The notes: a model not told the origin generated them from the letters alone. Shown: positions 33,904-42,089, numbered from the stretch's first letter. The stretch: DNA of 45,444 nucleotides from Chitinophagaceae bacterium (GCA_947476485.1 CANJQU010000025.1:1-45444); one strand, 5' to 3'. Numbers and translations are program-made.

Positions 33904-33961
33904 AAATATTCGTTTGTGTTAGAAAAATTACATTCATTTGCCGAAAAGTAACGGTGTTATT

Positions 33962-34663
33962 ATGAATGGCCAGGTAAAGGTAGTGATGAATTGGAGTTCG
34001 GGCAAAGATGCGGCGCTTGCTTTTCACCTGCTTACGGCACAAGATGAGTACCATGTTACTCACCTGCTCACCACGCTCAGCGAGGAGCATGATCGTGTAT
34101 TTATGCATGGAGTAAGAGAAAAGCTATTGGATATGCAGGCTGCGCGTATGTCGCGGCCACTGCTTAAAGTGAAATTGCCCGCCAGCCCGAAAGATGATCT
34201 TTATAAACAGGCTATGCTGCAAACGCTTACCGGTCTGATGCGGCAGGGCGTTACCGCTGCAGCTTATGGTGATATTTTTCTTGAGGACCTGAAAGTTTAC
34301 CGTGAACAGCAATTGCAGCAGGTCGGAATGGCAGGAGTATTCCCGCTGTGGAAAAAGGATACGCGCGAACTGGTTCGGCAAGTGGAGGAAGCCGGTATAG
34401 AAGCTATCATTGTTTGTGTGAATGAGAAATATCTCGGGAAAGAGTTTCTAGGTAAAAAGATCGGCAGCGCCCTCCTGGATATTTTGCCCGACAATGTAGA
34501 CCCTTGCGGGGAAAATGGGGAGTTTCACACATTCGTATACAATGCACCTTTCTTTAGCGCGCCCATTCCCATCACTACCGGCGAAACAGTTCACAGGACA
34601 TATAGCTCACCAGTCGACAGTTCCTGGGATACCGGCTTTTACTTTATGGATGTGGATACATGA
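33962..34663 (+). CDS. Dph6-like (diphthine--ammonia ligase family) ATP pyrophosphatase
   Basis: The ATG at 33962 gives 233 residues; the upstream in-frame ATG would add 8. The N-terminus has the ATP-binding PP-loop WSSGKDAALA, then RVFMHGVREKLLDMQA and TAAAYGDIFLEDLKVYRE, and the C-terminal DPCGENGEFHTFVYNAP. These motifs match the Dph6/DUF71 group. In eukaryotes it amidates diphthine on EF-2, but bacteria lack diphthamide, so the bacterial substrate must be something else and is not known. Confidence 0.85.
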   Translation: MNGQVKVVMNWSSGKDAALAFHLLTAQDEYHVTHLLTTLSEEHDRVFMHGVREKLLDMQAARMSRPLLKVKLPASPKDDLYKQAMLQTLTGLMRQGVTAAAYGDIFLEDLKVYREQQLQQVGMAGVFPLWKKDTRELVRQVEEAGIEAIIVCVNEKYLGKEFLGKKIGSALLDILPDNVDPCGENGEFHTFVYNAPFFSAPIPITTGETVHRTYSSPVDSSWDTGFYFMDVDT

Positions 34664-34670
34664 TCCGCCG

Positions 34671-35597
34671 TTACGCCAACAGCCTGAGGGTATCCTCTTT
34701 GTCCTTATTTAACTGATTTTTCAACGCGTCAAGCGATTCAAATTTAAGCTCGTCACGCAATTTTTTGACAAAAAATATTTCCAGGGTGGCGCCGTAAATT
34801 TCTTCATCGAAATCGAACAGGTTGGCTTCTATTTTTATGTCTTTTGTGTCGCTCACCGTAGGGTTATACCCTATACTCATCATCCCATTGTAGTGTGTTC
34901 CGTTGTACAACGCCTGAATTGCATAAATGCCCGTTTCCGGGATTATTTGCTCCGGTTCCACCGGTAAAAGGTTGGCAGTAGGGTAGCCCAATGTCCTGCC
35001 TAGCTTGTTTCCGTGTTTTACAATGCCGCTGAATGAGTAATTGCGCCCCAGCATATTGCCGGCGTCCTCCATTCGTCCTTCAACTATCGCATGCCGGATT
35101 TTAGTAGAGCTCACCGCGGCGTCTTCTATTAATTGCGGGGGTATTTCCGTAAGTTCATATCCTCCGGCCTGAGCGCATTTTTCCAGTAGTTTCAGGTCAC
35201 CCTTGCGGTCATTCCCGAACCGATGATCGTATCCAATTACAATGCCTTTGGGATGAAAAACGCCCACAAGGAATTTTTCTATATATTCCTGTGCTGAGAG
35301 GCCTGCAAACTCCCTGGTAAAAGGAACAACAACGATATTTTGAATACCTGCCTCCGTTATTAGTTTCAGTTTCTGATGGAGTGGCGTAATAATGCCCAGC
35401 GGCTGATCAGGGAAAAGCAGTTTACGCGGGTGCGGCTCAAAAGTGAGCAGTACACTTTCGCCGTTTGCGTTTCGTGCATGGTTCACCACTTCCTGTAAGA
35501 TAGCCCTGTGTCCTTCGTGCACACCATCGAAGGTGCCGATGGTAAGTACCGCATTCTTAAAATCAGGTAAATTTTGTATATCGAAAAAAACGGCCAT
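34671..35597 (-). CDS. ribF: Bifunctional riboflavin kinase/FAD synthetase
   Basis: The ATG at 35597 gives 308 residues; a TTG 12 bases upstream would fall into the promoter. The N-terminal half is an FMN adenylyltransferase with GTFDGVHEGH (21-30) and the substrate pocket IGYDHRFGNDR. The C-terminal half is the riboflavin kinase domain with GRTLGYPTANL and MSIGYNPTV. Together they convert riboflavin to FMN and then FAD in the cytosol. The -7 element at 35607-35614 sits only 9 bases before the ATG. Confidence 0.94.
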   Translation of the reverse strand: MAVFFDIQNLPDFKNAVLTIGTFDGVHEGHRAILQEVVNHARNANGESVLLTFEPHPRKLLFPDQPLGIITPLHQKLKLITEAGIQNIVVVPFTREFAGLSAQEYIEKFLVGVFHPKGIVIGYDHRFGNDRKGDLKLLEKCAQAGGYELTEIPPQLIEDAAVSSTKIRHAIVEGRMEDAGNMLGRNYSFSGIVKHGNKLGRTLGYPTANLLPVEPEQIIPETGIYAIQALYNGTHYNGMMSIGYNPTVSDTKDIKIEANLFDFDEEIYGATLEIFFVKKLRDELKFESLDALKNQLNKDKEDTLRLLA

Positions 35598-35606
35598 TGA
35601 GTGGCG

Positions 35607-35614
35607 CAAAGGTA
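35607..35614 (-). promoter_or_regulatory. Promoter -7 element (TACCTTTG) of ribF
   Basis: An exact TAnnTTTG match on the minus strand, 9 bases upstream of the ATG at 35597, implies a leader of only a few bases. It also shows that the alternative upstream start at 35609 cannot be right. Confidence 0.5.
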
Positions 35615-35664
35615 ACTTAGCTGGCCATGTTTACAAAAAGTATTGAAAAGAGCTGACACTGCTG

Positions 35665-36528
35665 CTATTTCTTTTTTATGACAATTGTCGCTTTTTCTCC
35701 CTTCTTGTTGAATGCAGTTATCTTATGGCCAATGTCGCCGTCGCGCAAAGATATTTCTGCGGTATTGGGAGCATTTACCCCTTCATCAACAGCAACTATG
35801 GTGATCGTATTGACTGCTTTTGTGAGGATTAATCGCAGCTCTTTTCTCGCCTTCACCAGGGCATAATTAGTAAGCACCTCTTTATCATTCAGCAGCACGG
35901 TCACAATGTCGCCGTCAATAATGCCGCCGTCCCACAAGTCTATGACGCAAACATCTGTATTCCATTCCAGTTCTTTTTGCACACCCGCTGTAATCGTATT
36001 AGCGGGCACAATGGGAATTTCAGGCTCTTTTTTCGCTATTGTATCGGGCTTCGGTGCTGGTGGCGGAGTCTTCTTTTCAACGTAAAACAGGCTGGTGGAA
36101 TTATTCGGTTGTTCAAAAGTCATAGTGCCGGTGCTGCACCGTTCATTGTTCATATCGGTGCCGGTAAACGTTCCCGAAACCTGGTATTTTGTTCCCAGCA
36201 GCTTGTAAGTGAGTTTGGCATCAAACAGGCAGATCGTCATTTTGCTGTCAGGGTTCTTGTCCAGCGATCTTGTTTCAGTGAAGAAAAGAGTATGGTCCTT
36301 CCGGTTAATGCGTCCTTTTATTTCTGCTTTGAATTCCGCGCCGTTTGGTTGCTTCGTTACCGAGTAGCCGGTCAGTAAAGATCCATTGGTTTCAAACGAT
36401 ACAAAATAGGGATAAGAGGTGCCGTAACCAGCTTGTGCAATGCCTAAAAGGGTATATTTCTTTTGCCCCTTCATTGTGAAGGGGAGCAGGACGAAGAGAA
36501 TGGATACAACAGGTCTTCTCAGGTGCAT
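35665..36528 (-). CDS. Secreted two-part protein of unknown function
   Basis: The 287-residue protein has a signal peptide (MHLRRPVVSILFVLLPFTMKGQ). The first part (about 25-150) is beta-rich with two Cys. A Pro/Lys linker (KTPPPAPKPDTIAKKEPEIP) leads to a C-terminal domain with VCVIDLWDGGIIDGDIVTVLLNDKEVLTNY and VVAVDEGVNAPNTAEISLRDG. I recognise this C-terminal pattern as recurring in Bacteroidota secreted proteins, without a known role. The mature protein should be periplasmic or extracellular. Confidence 0.7.
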   Translation of the reverse strand: MHLRRPVVSILFVLLPFTMKGQKKYTLLGIAQAGYGTSYPYFVSFETNGSLLTGYSVTKQPNGAEFKAEIKGRINRKDHTLFFTETRSLDKNPDSKMTICLFDAKLTYKLLGTKYQVSGTFTGTDMNNERCSTGTMTFEQPNNSTSLFYVEKKTPPPAPKPDTIAKKEPEIPIVPANTITAGVQKELEWNTDVCVIDLWDGGIIDGDIVTVLLNDKEVLTNYALVKARKELRLILTKAVNTITIVAVDEGVNAPNTAEISLRDGDIGHKITAFNKKGEKATIVIKKK

Positions 36529-36554
36529 TTCAGGTGTTGCGAGTACCCATAAAA

Positions 36555-37820
36555 TTACGCTATTTCCATCATCGTTTCATACATCCGGTAACAGTCTTCA
36601 TAAGTATTATACAATGGCACAGGCGCTATACGCACCACATTTGGCTCCCGCCAGTCGGCTATTATGCCGTTATTGGTAAGTGCGTCAAATACTTCTCTCC
36701 CTTTCTCTGCAAACAGCATGGATAGCTGGCAGCCGCGTTTTTCAGGGTCTTTCGGGGTGATGATCTCAAATGGTAAGTGAGTTATTTCCCGAAGCAGGAA
36801 TTCCATATAGCCCGTAAGGTTCAGGCTCTTTGCTCTAAGGTTATCCATCCCTGCTTTCTCAAAAATATCGAGTGAGGCATTGTGCGCCACCATGTTAAAC
36901 ACCGGGGCATTGCTCATCTGCCAGCTTGCAGCCCCTTTTTGCGGCACAAAGCCTTTTTGCATTTTGAAACGGGTCTTCTCTTCATTTCCCCACCAGCCAG
37001 CCAGGCGGAAAAGTTTCGGGTCGTTGCCATGCCGTTCATGCACATAGGCGCCGCCCACACCGCCCGGACCCGAATTAAGATATTTGTACGAGCACCAGCA
37101 AGCAAAATCCACATCCCAGTCATGCAGTTTCATCGGTATGTTGCCCACCGCATGGGCCAGGTCGAAACCGGCATAGGCCCCCGCCGCGTGAGCTGCCTTT
37201 GTAATTCCTTCCAGGTCGAAGAACTGGCCGGTATAGTAGTTCACTCCACCGATCATCACCACCGCCAGTGCATCACCTGCCTCCTTTATGGCATTGATAA
37301 TGTCCTGCTCTTCGATCAGGCTCGCGCCAGCCTTTGGAGTTATTTCGATTATGGCGTCTTCGGGTTCATATCCGTGCATCCGCACCTGTGTTTCCACGGC
37401 ATATTGGTCCGATGGGAATGCACCGGCTTCCATCAGTATCTTGTATCGTTTCCCTGTGGGGCGGTAAAAAGAAAGCATCAGCATATGCAGGTTCACGGTC
37501 AGCGTGTTCATGGCAACAACCTCGTCTTTCCCTGCGCCCACTATTTTTCCCAGTCGCTCTGCAAAAAAGTGATGATATGAAAACCATGGGTATGCTGCCT
37601 TAAAATGGCCCTCAACGCCAAAACGTGCCCAGTCGCTGAGTTCTTTATCCATCAGGTAGCTCACACTTTTTGGCTGCAGGCCCAGAGAGTTGCCGCAGAA
37701 ATAACGCACATCTTCTCCATTGTGCTGTGGAAATAAGAAACGCTCCCTGAAAGGGTAAAGAATATCGGTGCGGTCCAGGTCCTGGGCATATTCCAACGTC
37801 GCTTCGTAATTAACTGGCAT
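36555..37820 (-). CDS. kynU: Kynureninase
   Basis: The ATG at 37820 gives 421 residues; an upstream start at 37850 would lie inside the promoter. The PLP-binding Lys is in CWCSYKYLNSGPGG, and other family segments are RYFCGNSLGLQP, GGVNYYTGQFFDL, GFDLAHAVGNIP and NVVRIAPVPLYNTYED. The enzyme cleaves kynurenine to anthranilate and alanine (or 3-hydroxykynurenine to 3-hydroxyanthranilate), in tryptophan breakdown or NAD synthesis. No kmo, tdo or haoO gene is next to it, so its pathway partners are elsewhere. Confidence 0.94.
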   Translation of the reverse strand: MPVNYEATLEYAQDLDRTDILYPFRERFLFPQHNGEDVRYFCGNSLGLQPKSVSYLMDKELSDWARFGVEGHFKAAYPWFSYHHFFAERLGKIVGAGKDEVVAMNTLTVNLHMLMLSFYRPTGKRYKILMEAGAFPSDQYAVETQVRMHGYEPEDAIIEITPKAGASLIEEQDIINAIKEAGDALAVVMIGGVNYYTGQFFDLEGITKAAHAAGAYAGFDLAHAVGNIPMKLHDWDVDFACWCSYKYLNSGPGGVGGAYVHERHGNDPKLFRLAGWWGNEEKTRFKMQKGFVPQKGAASWQMSNAPVFNMVAHNASLDIFEKAGMDNLRAKSLNLTGYMEFLLREITHLPFEIITPKDPEKRGCQLSMLFAEKGREVFDALTNNGIIADWREPNVVRIAPVPLYNTYEDCYRMYETMMEIA

Positions 37821-37838
37821 GTGGTAAAGATTTTGCAA

Positions 37839-37846
37839 CAAAAATA
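37839..37846 (-). promoter_or_regulatory. Promoter -7 element (TATTTTTG) of kynU
   Basis: An exact TAnnTTTG match on the minus strand, 18 bases upstream of the ATG at 37820. It argues against the upstream start at 37850. Confidence 0.45.
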
Positions 37847-37946
37847 ACACCGCCGGTGGAAAAACATATTTACACGCGGTGTTTGTGGCATAATTATTTA
37901 AATCTCCTCTGTTGTTCGATTTAATATTTCACTAAAAAAGAGAACT

Positions 37947-38507
37947 ATGAAACAGATACACAAAATATTCGGCGTAATAGTATTGGTATTCATTGTTATG
38001 GGCGGTGCAAGCGCTCAGGACATTCCACCCATTGGGCTTGGTTTGCGAGGCTCGCCTGATGGTATAGGCGTTACAGGTAAATTCTCTTTTAATGAGCGCG
38101 TGAATGTTGAAGCCATGCTCAACCGTTCTAACGGCCTCTACCAGGGATTTGGCCCGAGCACGGTTGCGGTTGGCCTCCTGGAATACAATTTTCTTTTTCC
38201 GGATCCGAACCTCCGCGTTTATGTAGGGCCGGGCATGCACGTGGCCTGGGCCCGCTATTTTGATGAGGCCCGCTATCCGAGCTATTACCGTACGCGTACC
38301 TTTGCCGGCCTTGATATGATAGCGGGTATTGAATACGTATTTGAGCGTATTCCTGTGGGGTTATCGCTGGATGTAAAACCGGGCTTCAATTTTTACAACA
38401 GTCTTACTGGTTTCCCGGCAAATAATATTGGCATGGGGCTCAGGTACTATTTCGGCAACTGGGAAGCGCATAGAAACTATAGAATTCCGGTCACAACCGG
38501 CCGATAA
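37947..38507 (+). CDS. Small outer-membrane beta-barrel-like protein
   Basis: The 186-residue protein has a signal peptide (MKQIHKIFGVIVLVFIVMGGASAQ). Alternating strand-like segments follow (GVTGKFSFNERVNVEAMLN, LEYNFLFPDPNLRVYVGPGMHVAW, VGLSLDVKPGFNFYN, GMGLRYYFGNW), ending in the aromatic-rich pattern of an eight-strand barrel. It resembles the OmpW/OmpA-barrel-like small proteins of Bacteroidota. The ligand is unknown. A short palindrome follows at 38545-38560. Confidence 0.7.
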   Translation: MKQIHKIFGVIVLVFIVMGGASAQDIPPIGLGLRGSPDGIGVTGKFSFNERVNVEAMLNRSNGLYQGFGPSTVAVGLLEYNFLFPDPNLRVYVGPGMHVAWARYFDEARYPSYYRTRTFAGLDMIAGIEYVFERIPVGLSLDVKPGFNFYNSLTGFPANNIGMGLRYYFGNWEAHRNYRIPVTTGR

Positions 38508-38544
38508 AATGCTGGTTTTCAACCAACGAAAACCGGATGGTCAC

Positions 38545-38560
38545 CGACTATTTATAGTCG
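38545..38560. promoter_or_regulatory. Palindrome CGACTATTTATAGTCG
   Basis: A 16-base perfect palindrome lies between the barrel-protein stop and the lemA promoter, and CGACTATTA recurs at 38566. It could be an operator or a weak terminator; there is no T tract. Confidence 0.3.
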
Positions 38561-38598
38561 CTTGCCGACTATTAATATAATATTCAGTTTTCCTGACT

Positions 38599-38606
38599 TA
38601 CATTTG
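38599..38606 (+). promoter_or_regulatory. Promoter -7 element (TACATTTG) of the lemA-TPM operon
   Basis: An exact TAnnTTTG match, 17 bases upstream of the LemA ATG at 38624. Confidence 0.5.
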
Positions 38607-38623
38607 GTAAAAATTTTATACCA

Positions 38624-39223
38624 ATGAAAGGATTATGGATAACCTTAGGAGTAATTGTATTGCTCGTATTAATGTTAGGCGGCTGTGGTGTCAGCAATTA
38701 TAATGGCATGAACACCGCCAGTAAAGAAGTAGACCAGAAATGGGCAGATGTACAAAGCAGTTATCAGCGCCGCGCTGATCTGGTGCCGAATCTCGTATCT
38801 ACTGTAAAGGCTGCTGCAAATTTCGAAACGAAAACCCTCACTGATGTGATCCAGGCCAGGGCTTCTGCTACACAGATCAAGGTAGATCCAAAGGACCTTA
38901 CACCTGAAAAATTACAACAGTTCCAGGCGTCACAGGGCCAGCTTAGCCAGGCATTGGGCCGGTTAATGGTTGTTTCTGAGCAATACCCGCAGCTTAAGGC
39001 TACGGAAGCTTTCAGAGATCTGCAGGTTCAGTTGGAAAGCACGGAAAACCGTATTAAAGTGTCCCGCGATGCATTTAATGTGGCCGTAAAGGACTACAAC
39101 GTAAAGGTGTCGAACTTTCCGGGCGTAGTATTTGCCAGTATGTTCCACTTCAAGGAAAGGCCGTCATTCCAGGCAGAAGCTGGAGCAGATAAGGCTCCAA
39201 AGGTCGGCGACGGGCATTTCTAA
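38624..39223 (+). CDS. lemA: LemA family protein
   Basis: The 199 residues begin with a single hydrophobic helix (LWITLGVIVLLVLMLGG), ending in a Cys that could be a lipobox, then the four-helix bundle characteristic of LemA: SNYNGMNTASKEVDQKWADVQSSYQRRADLVPNLVSTVKA and LTDVIQARA. The conserved NSPNVRVFNGLVP-like pattern appears as VSEQYPQLKATEAFRDLQ and ENRIKVSRDAFNVAVKDYNVKV. LemA is a membrane-anchored protein of poorly known role. It is followed by two TPM-domain genes, a common partnership. Confidence 0.92.
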   Translation: MKGLWITLGVIVLLVLMLGGCGVSNYNGMNTASKEVDQKWADVQSSYQRRADLVPNLVSTVKAAANFETKTLTDVIQARASATQIKVDPKDLTPEKLQQFQASQGQLSQALGRLMVVSEQYPQLKATEAFRDLQVQLESTENRIKVSRDAFNVAVKDYNVKVSNFPGVVFASMFHFKERPSFQAEAGADKAPKVGDGHF

Positions 39224-39275
39224 ATAATATGCGCCGCATATTTTATTCGCTTTTTAACTTTTTCGACTTTTTATC

Positions 39276-39734
39276 ATGTTTTCATTCTTTGGGAAAAGTG
39301 AGATACTGGACAGGGATTCGCAGCAGCGGATAGTTGCCTGCATCAAAGAATCTGAGAGCAAAACAAGCGGGGAAGTGCGTGTTTTCGTTGAGCGTCACTG
39401 CCAGTATATGGATGCAATGGACCGCGCAAAAGAGATATTCGCCAACCTGGCCATGGAAAAGACCCAGGCCCGCAATGCAGTTATTATATATGTGGCGGTT
39501 TCCGACAGGCAATTTGCATTGTTTGGAGATGTAGCCATATATGAAAAGGCTGGAGGACCGGAATTCTGGAGGAGTGCGGCAGCTAAGCTTGCAGGCCGTC
39601 TCAGGGAGAACAATCTCACTGAGGGCTTGTGCAATTGCGTTACTGAACTAGGCGCCGCGCTGGCTGCACACTTTCCATTTGATCCATCGATAAAGAAAAA
39701 TGAATTGCCTGACGAAATAGTATTTGGAAAATGA
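39276..39734 (+). CDS. TPM-domain protein without signal peptide
   Basis: The 152 residues form one TPM domain (TLP18.3/Psb32/MOLO-1 type): IVACIKESESKTSGEVRVFVERHC, ARNAVIIYVAVSDRQFALFGDVAIYEKAG and a C-terminal helix. There is no signal peptide, which is usual for the first of the two TPM proteins in LemA operons. It lies 52 bases after lemA and overlaps the next gene by 4 bases (ATGA). The function is unknown; the domain is linked to membrane-protein quality control in plastids. Confidence 0.85.
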   Translation: MFSFFGKSEILDRDSQQRIVACIKESESKTSGEVRVFVERHCQYMDAMDRAKEIFANLAMEKTQARNAVIIYVAVSDRQFALFGDVAIYEKAGGPEFWRSAAAKLAGRLRENNLTEGLCNCVTELGAALAAHFPFDPSIKKNELPDEIVFGK

Positions 39735-40543
39735 GGAGCAATAGATTGAGTTGCCGGCTACGATTTCTGGGGTGGTCATTGTTATTCCTGCTTGTCGGAT
39801 CACAGGCATACGGCCAGGCTATCCTGCCCAAACCCACTCCTGCAAGGTTGGTAAATGACCTGGCACATATGATGACTGCCGGGGAGCAGGATCAACTGGA
39901 AAGAAAACTGGTTGACTTCAGCCGGGAGACCTCCAACGAAATAACAATTGTAACAATAGATAACCTTGGCGATGGTGATGTTGAAGACTATGCGGTGAAG
40001 CTAGGTAAGGCCTGGGGTGTGGGCAGGAGTGGAAAAAACAATGGCGTAGTGATCCTTGCGTCGCTCAAAGACCATAAAATAAATATTTCAACCGGTAAAG
40101 GGCTTGAGGGCGCTTTGACAGATATTCAATGTGGCCGCATCATCCGTAATGAGATGGTACCGGCCTTCAGGGATAAAAATTATTACCAGGGTTTCTCAAA
40201 GGCAGCAGACGCAATTATTGCAGCTACAAAAGGTGAGTACAAAGGTGAGGGTCATAAAAAGGCCGAGCGTCACATGCCGATCACAGCGATCATCATCTTT
40301 GTGATCGTCCTTTTCTTTATCATCAAAATGTTCACGCGTGGCGGCGGCGGTGGTGGTGGTAATTATATGAGCGGCGGCGGGCTTGGTAATTTCGCCACAG
40401 GTATGTTACTCGGCAATCTGCTGGGTGGTGGTGGCCGAGGCAGTGATAGCGGCGGCGGTTTCGGCGGCGGTGGAGGAGATAGCGGCTTCGGCGGTTTTGG
40501 CGGCGGCGATTTCGGCGGCGGCGGGGCTAGCGGGGACTGGTAA
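39731..40543 (+). CDS. TPM-domain protein, membrane-anchored, glycine-rich C-terminus
   Basis: The 270 residues begin with a signal peptide (LRFLGWSLLFLLVGSQAYGQ). The TPM domain follows (LVNDLAHMMTAGEQDQLERKL, ITIVTIDNLGDGDVEDYAVKLG, NNGVVILASLKDHKINISTGKGLEGALTD), then a transmembrane helix (ITAIIIFVIVLFFIIKMF) and a glycine-rich tail. This is the YgcG-like layout. The Gly-rich tail is encoded by repeated GGC/GGT codons. The operon ends at a hairpin at 40582-40608. Confidence 0.88.
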   Translation: MRSNRLSCRLRFLGWSLLFLLVGSQAYGQAILPKPTPARLVNDLAHMMTAGEQDQLERKLVDFSRETSNEITIVTIDNLGDGDVEDYAVKLGKAWGVGRSGKNNGVVILASLKDHKINISTGKGLEGALTDIQCGRIIRNEMVPAFRDKNYYQGFSKAADAIIAATKGEYKGEGHKKAERHMPITAIIIFVIVLFFIIKMFTRGGGGGGGNYMSGGGLGNFATGMLLGNLLGGGGRGSDSGGGFGGGGGDSGFGGFGGGDFGGGGASGDW

Positions 40544-40581
40544 CGCTAATAGCATCAATACCTCATAATGATATTTTTAAG

Positions 40582-40609
40582 AAAATGTTACCAATATGGT
40601 AACATTTTT
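40582..40609. promoter_or_regulatory. 11-bp palindrome with T tract: terminator of the TPM operon or operator of higBA
   Basis: AAAATGTTACC (40582-40592) and GGTAACATTTT (40598-40608) are perfect inverted repeats around AATAT, and T continues on the plus strand. It fits an intrinsic terminator of the lemA operon. It also lies 11 bases before the higB start, where HigA-type antitoxins bind palindromes. Confidence 0.65.
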
Positions 40610-40619
40610 TGTATTAGTA

Positions 40620-40936
40620 ATGAGAATTATCGCAAGTCATACATTGAAAGCGTATGCGGAAAATGTCCCGATGCATCGCAGCAATTATGGGCGTGGTTCG
40701 AAGAAATTGAAGAAGGGCAATGGAATAGTCCTAATGAATTAAAAAAGCTATTTGGAAGCGCTTCAATATTGAACAGTAAACGTGTTGTGTTTAATATTCA
40801 CGGTAATAAATACCGGTTAATTGTTGACATTGAATATCGACTGAAGATAGTTTTTATTGTGTGGTTTGGGACACATAAACAATATGATTTGATTAACACG
40901 AAAACAATAAGCTATGCTAAAACCAATAAAAAATAA
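40620..40936 (+). pseudogene. higB: HigB-family toxin gene with a single-base frameshift
   Basis: From the ATG at 40620 the protein begins MRIIASHTLKAYAE, the usual start of HigB mRNA interferases. The frame then runs into unrelated sequence. From 40664 another frame continues exactly where the family should (CPDASQQLWAWFEEIEEGQW, GSASILNSKRVVFNIHGNKYRLIVDI, FVWFGTHKQYDLI-like end). One extra A in the run AAAA at 40660-40663 would restore a single 105-residue toxin. A longer alternative start at 40568 in the second frame would translate through the palindrome and looks wrong. The stop overlaps the antitoxin start by 23 bases, as in intact higBA loci. Confidence 0.75.
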
Positions 40937-41273
40937 GAAACAACATGAAGAAGCATTGGCTCGTATTTATACACTGATGCAAAAAGAATTGAAAGTGGAC
41001 TCAAAAGAATCCGACGAGTTGGAAATCCTTTCATTATTGGTTAACGAGTATGAAACTATCCATTATCCGGTACCAAAACCGAATCCTATAGAAGCGATAA
41101 AATTCAGGATGGAGCAAATGGGTATTTCGGAATCTAAATTGGGTGATATTCTTGGGTTCAGAAGCAGAAAGTCGGAAATATTATCCGGTAAAAGAAAATT
41201 AAGCTTGCCAATGATACGCAAATTGCACGAACAGTTGTCGATTCCGGCGGAAGTTTTGATACAGATTTACTAG
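40914..41273 (+). CDS. higA: HigA-family antitoxin
   Basis: The 119 residues carry an N-terminal toxin-binding region and a C-terminal XRE-type helix-turn-helix (IKFRMEQMGISESKLGDILGF, SEILSGKRKLSLPMIRKLHEQL). The family neutralises the HigB ribonuclease and represses its own operon. Here the toxin frame is broken while the antitoxin is intact, as expected when selection removes the toxin first. It overlaps the higB end by 23 bases, so translation is coupled. Confidence 0.9.
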   Translation: MLKPIKNKKQHEEALARIYTLMQKELKVDSKESDELEILSLLVNEYETIHYPVPKPNPIEAIKFRMEQMGISESKLGDILGFRSRKSEILSGKRKLSLPMIRKLHEQLSIPAEVLIQIY

Positions 41274-41287
41274 GCTGTAGGGTGCTT

Positions 41288-42040
41288 TCACATCTCTTCC
41301 AGCATCCCCTCAGGATACACGATACGTTCCAGGTAAAGCCCGTGCCCTGCTGCATCGAAGAAAGCTAATGTACAATCCCGTGCCTCAATGACTTTCCTAA
41401 ACCCTTCTATTGGCGATTTGCCGCGTGCAAAATGGATCTGCGTACCTACAAGTCCGCGCACCATGCCGCGTAAGAAGCGGTTTGCCTCCACTACATAGTG
41501 CAGTTCCTCACCGTTCTGTTCCCAATAAGATTGGTGTATGGTGCAGTTGAAGGTTTTGGACTGTGCATTCCGTTTGGAGAATGATTCGAACTGTTCATAT
41601 TCTTTGATTATTTCAGCGGTCTCATCAAGTATATCTCTGTTCATGGCAAAAGGGTAGAAGAGGCCACGGTTCAACAAGAAAGGATTTTTCTTTTTATAGA
41701 TGCGGTACCTGTACTGGCGTCTCACGGCATCAAATCTGCTGTTGAACTCCGGGTTAACTGCCCGGTAGATTTTCATCACTGCAAGCCCTCCCGATAGTAT
41801 AGCATTGCACTTATACTTCAGGTCCATTTTTAACTCTTCGTTCAGGTCAAAATGATAACAATTGCAGAGCGCATGTACGCCTTCGTCCGTCCTGCTGGCC
41901 CCCACCGTTTGTATAGGCGTGCGGAATAGCATACTCAGCGTTTTATTCAGCTCCAGTTGCACCGTCGGCGTTTCTCCCTGTATCTGCGATCCGTGAAAGC
42001 AGGTTCCATCATACATTACTTCCAGTACATAACGCGGCAT
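41288..42040 (-). CDS. truA: tRNA pseudouridine(38-40) synthase
   Basis: The ATG at 42040 gives 250 residues; an upstream reading would add 39 that overlap the next gene. The catalytic Asp52 is in GASRTDEGVHA, and VMYDGTCFHGSQIQ (8-21) and FDAVRRQYRYRIYKK are family motifs. The enzyme turns uridines 38-40 of the tRNA anticodon arm into pseudouridine. The promoter element at 42046-42053 lies just 5 bases before the ATG. Confidence 0.95.
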   Translation of the reverse strand: MPRYVLEVMYDGTCFHGSQIQGETPTVQLELNKTLSMLFRTPIQTVGASRTDEGVHALCNCYHFDLNEELKMDLKYKCNAILSGGLAVMKIYRAVNPEFNSRFDAVRRQYRYRIYKKKNPFLLNRGLFYPFAMNRDILDETAEIIKEYEQFESFSKRNAQSKTFNCTIHQSYWEQNGEELHYVVEANRFLRGMVRGLVGTQIHFARGKSPIEGFRKVIEARDCTLAFFDAAGHGLYLERIVYPEGMLEEM

Positions 42041-42045
42041 AAAGT

Positions 42046-42053
42046 CAAAGCTA
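42046..42053 (-). promoter_or_regulatory. Promoter -7 element (TAGCTTTG) of truA
   Basis: An exact TAnnTTTG match on the minus strand, 5 bases upstream of the ATG at 42040. The transcript would begin at the start codon, so truA is probably leaderless. Confidence 0.5.
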
Positions 42054-42089
42054 AAGATCAGAGTATATTCGGGTGCAGGCAAAAATAAA

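Noticed and set aside
36882-37580. A 232-codon open frame antisense to kynU
   Set aside because: kynU is clear; the opposite frame has an odd His/Cys-rich composition and no family motif.
40568-40936. A 122-residue reading frame covering the HigB body from an ATG at 40568
   Set aside because: Its first 30 residues are translated from the palindrome and promoter and do not resemble HigB. The true N-terminus is in another frame from 40620.
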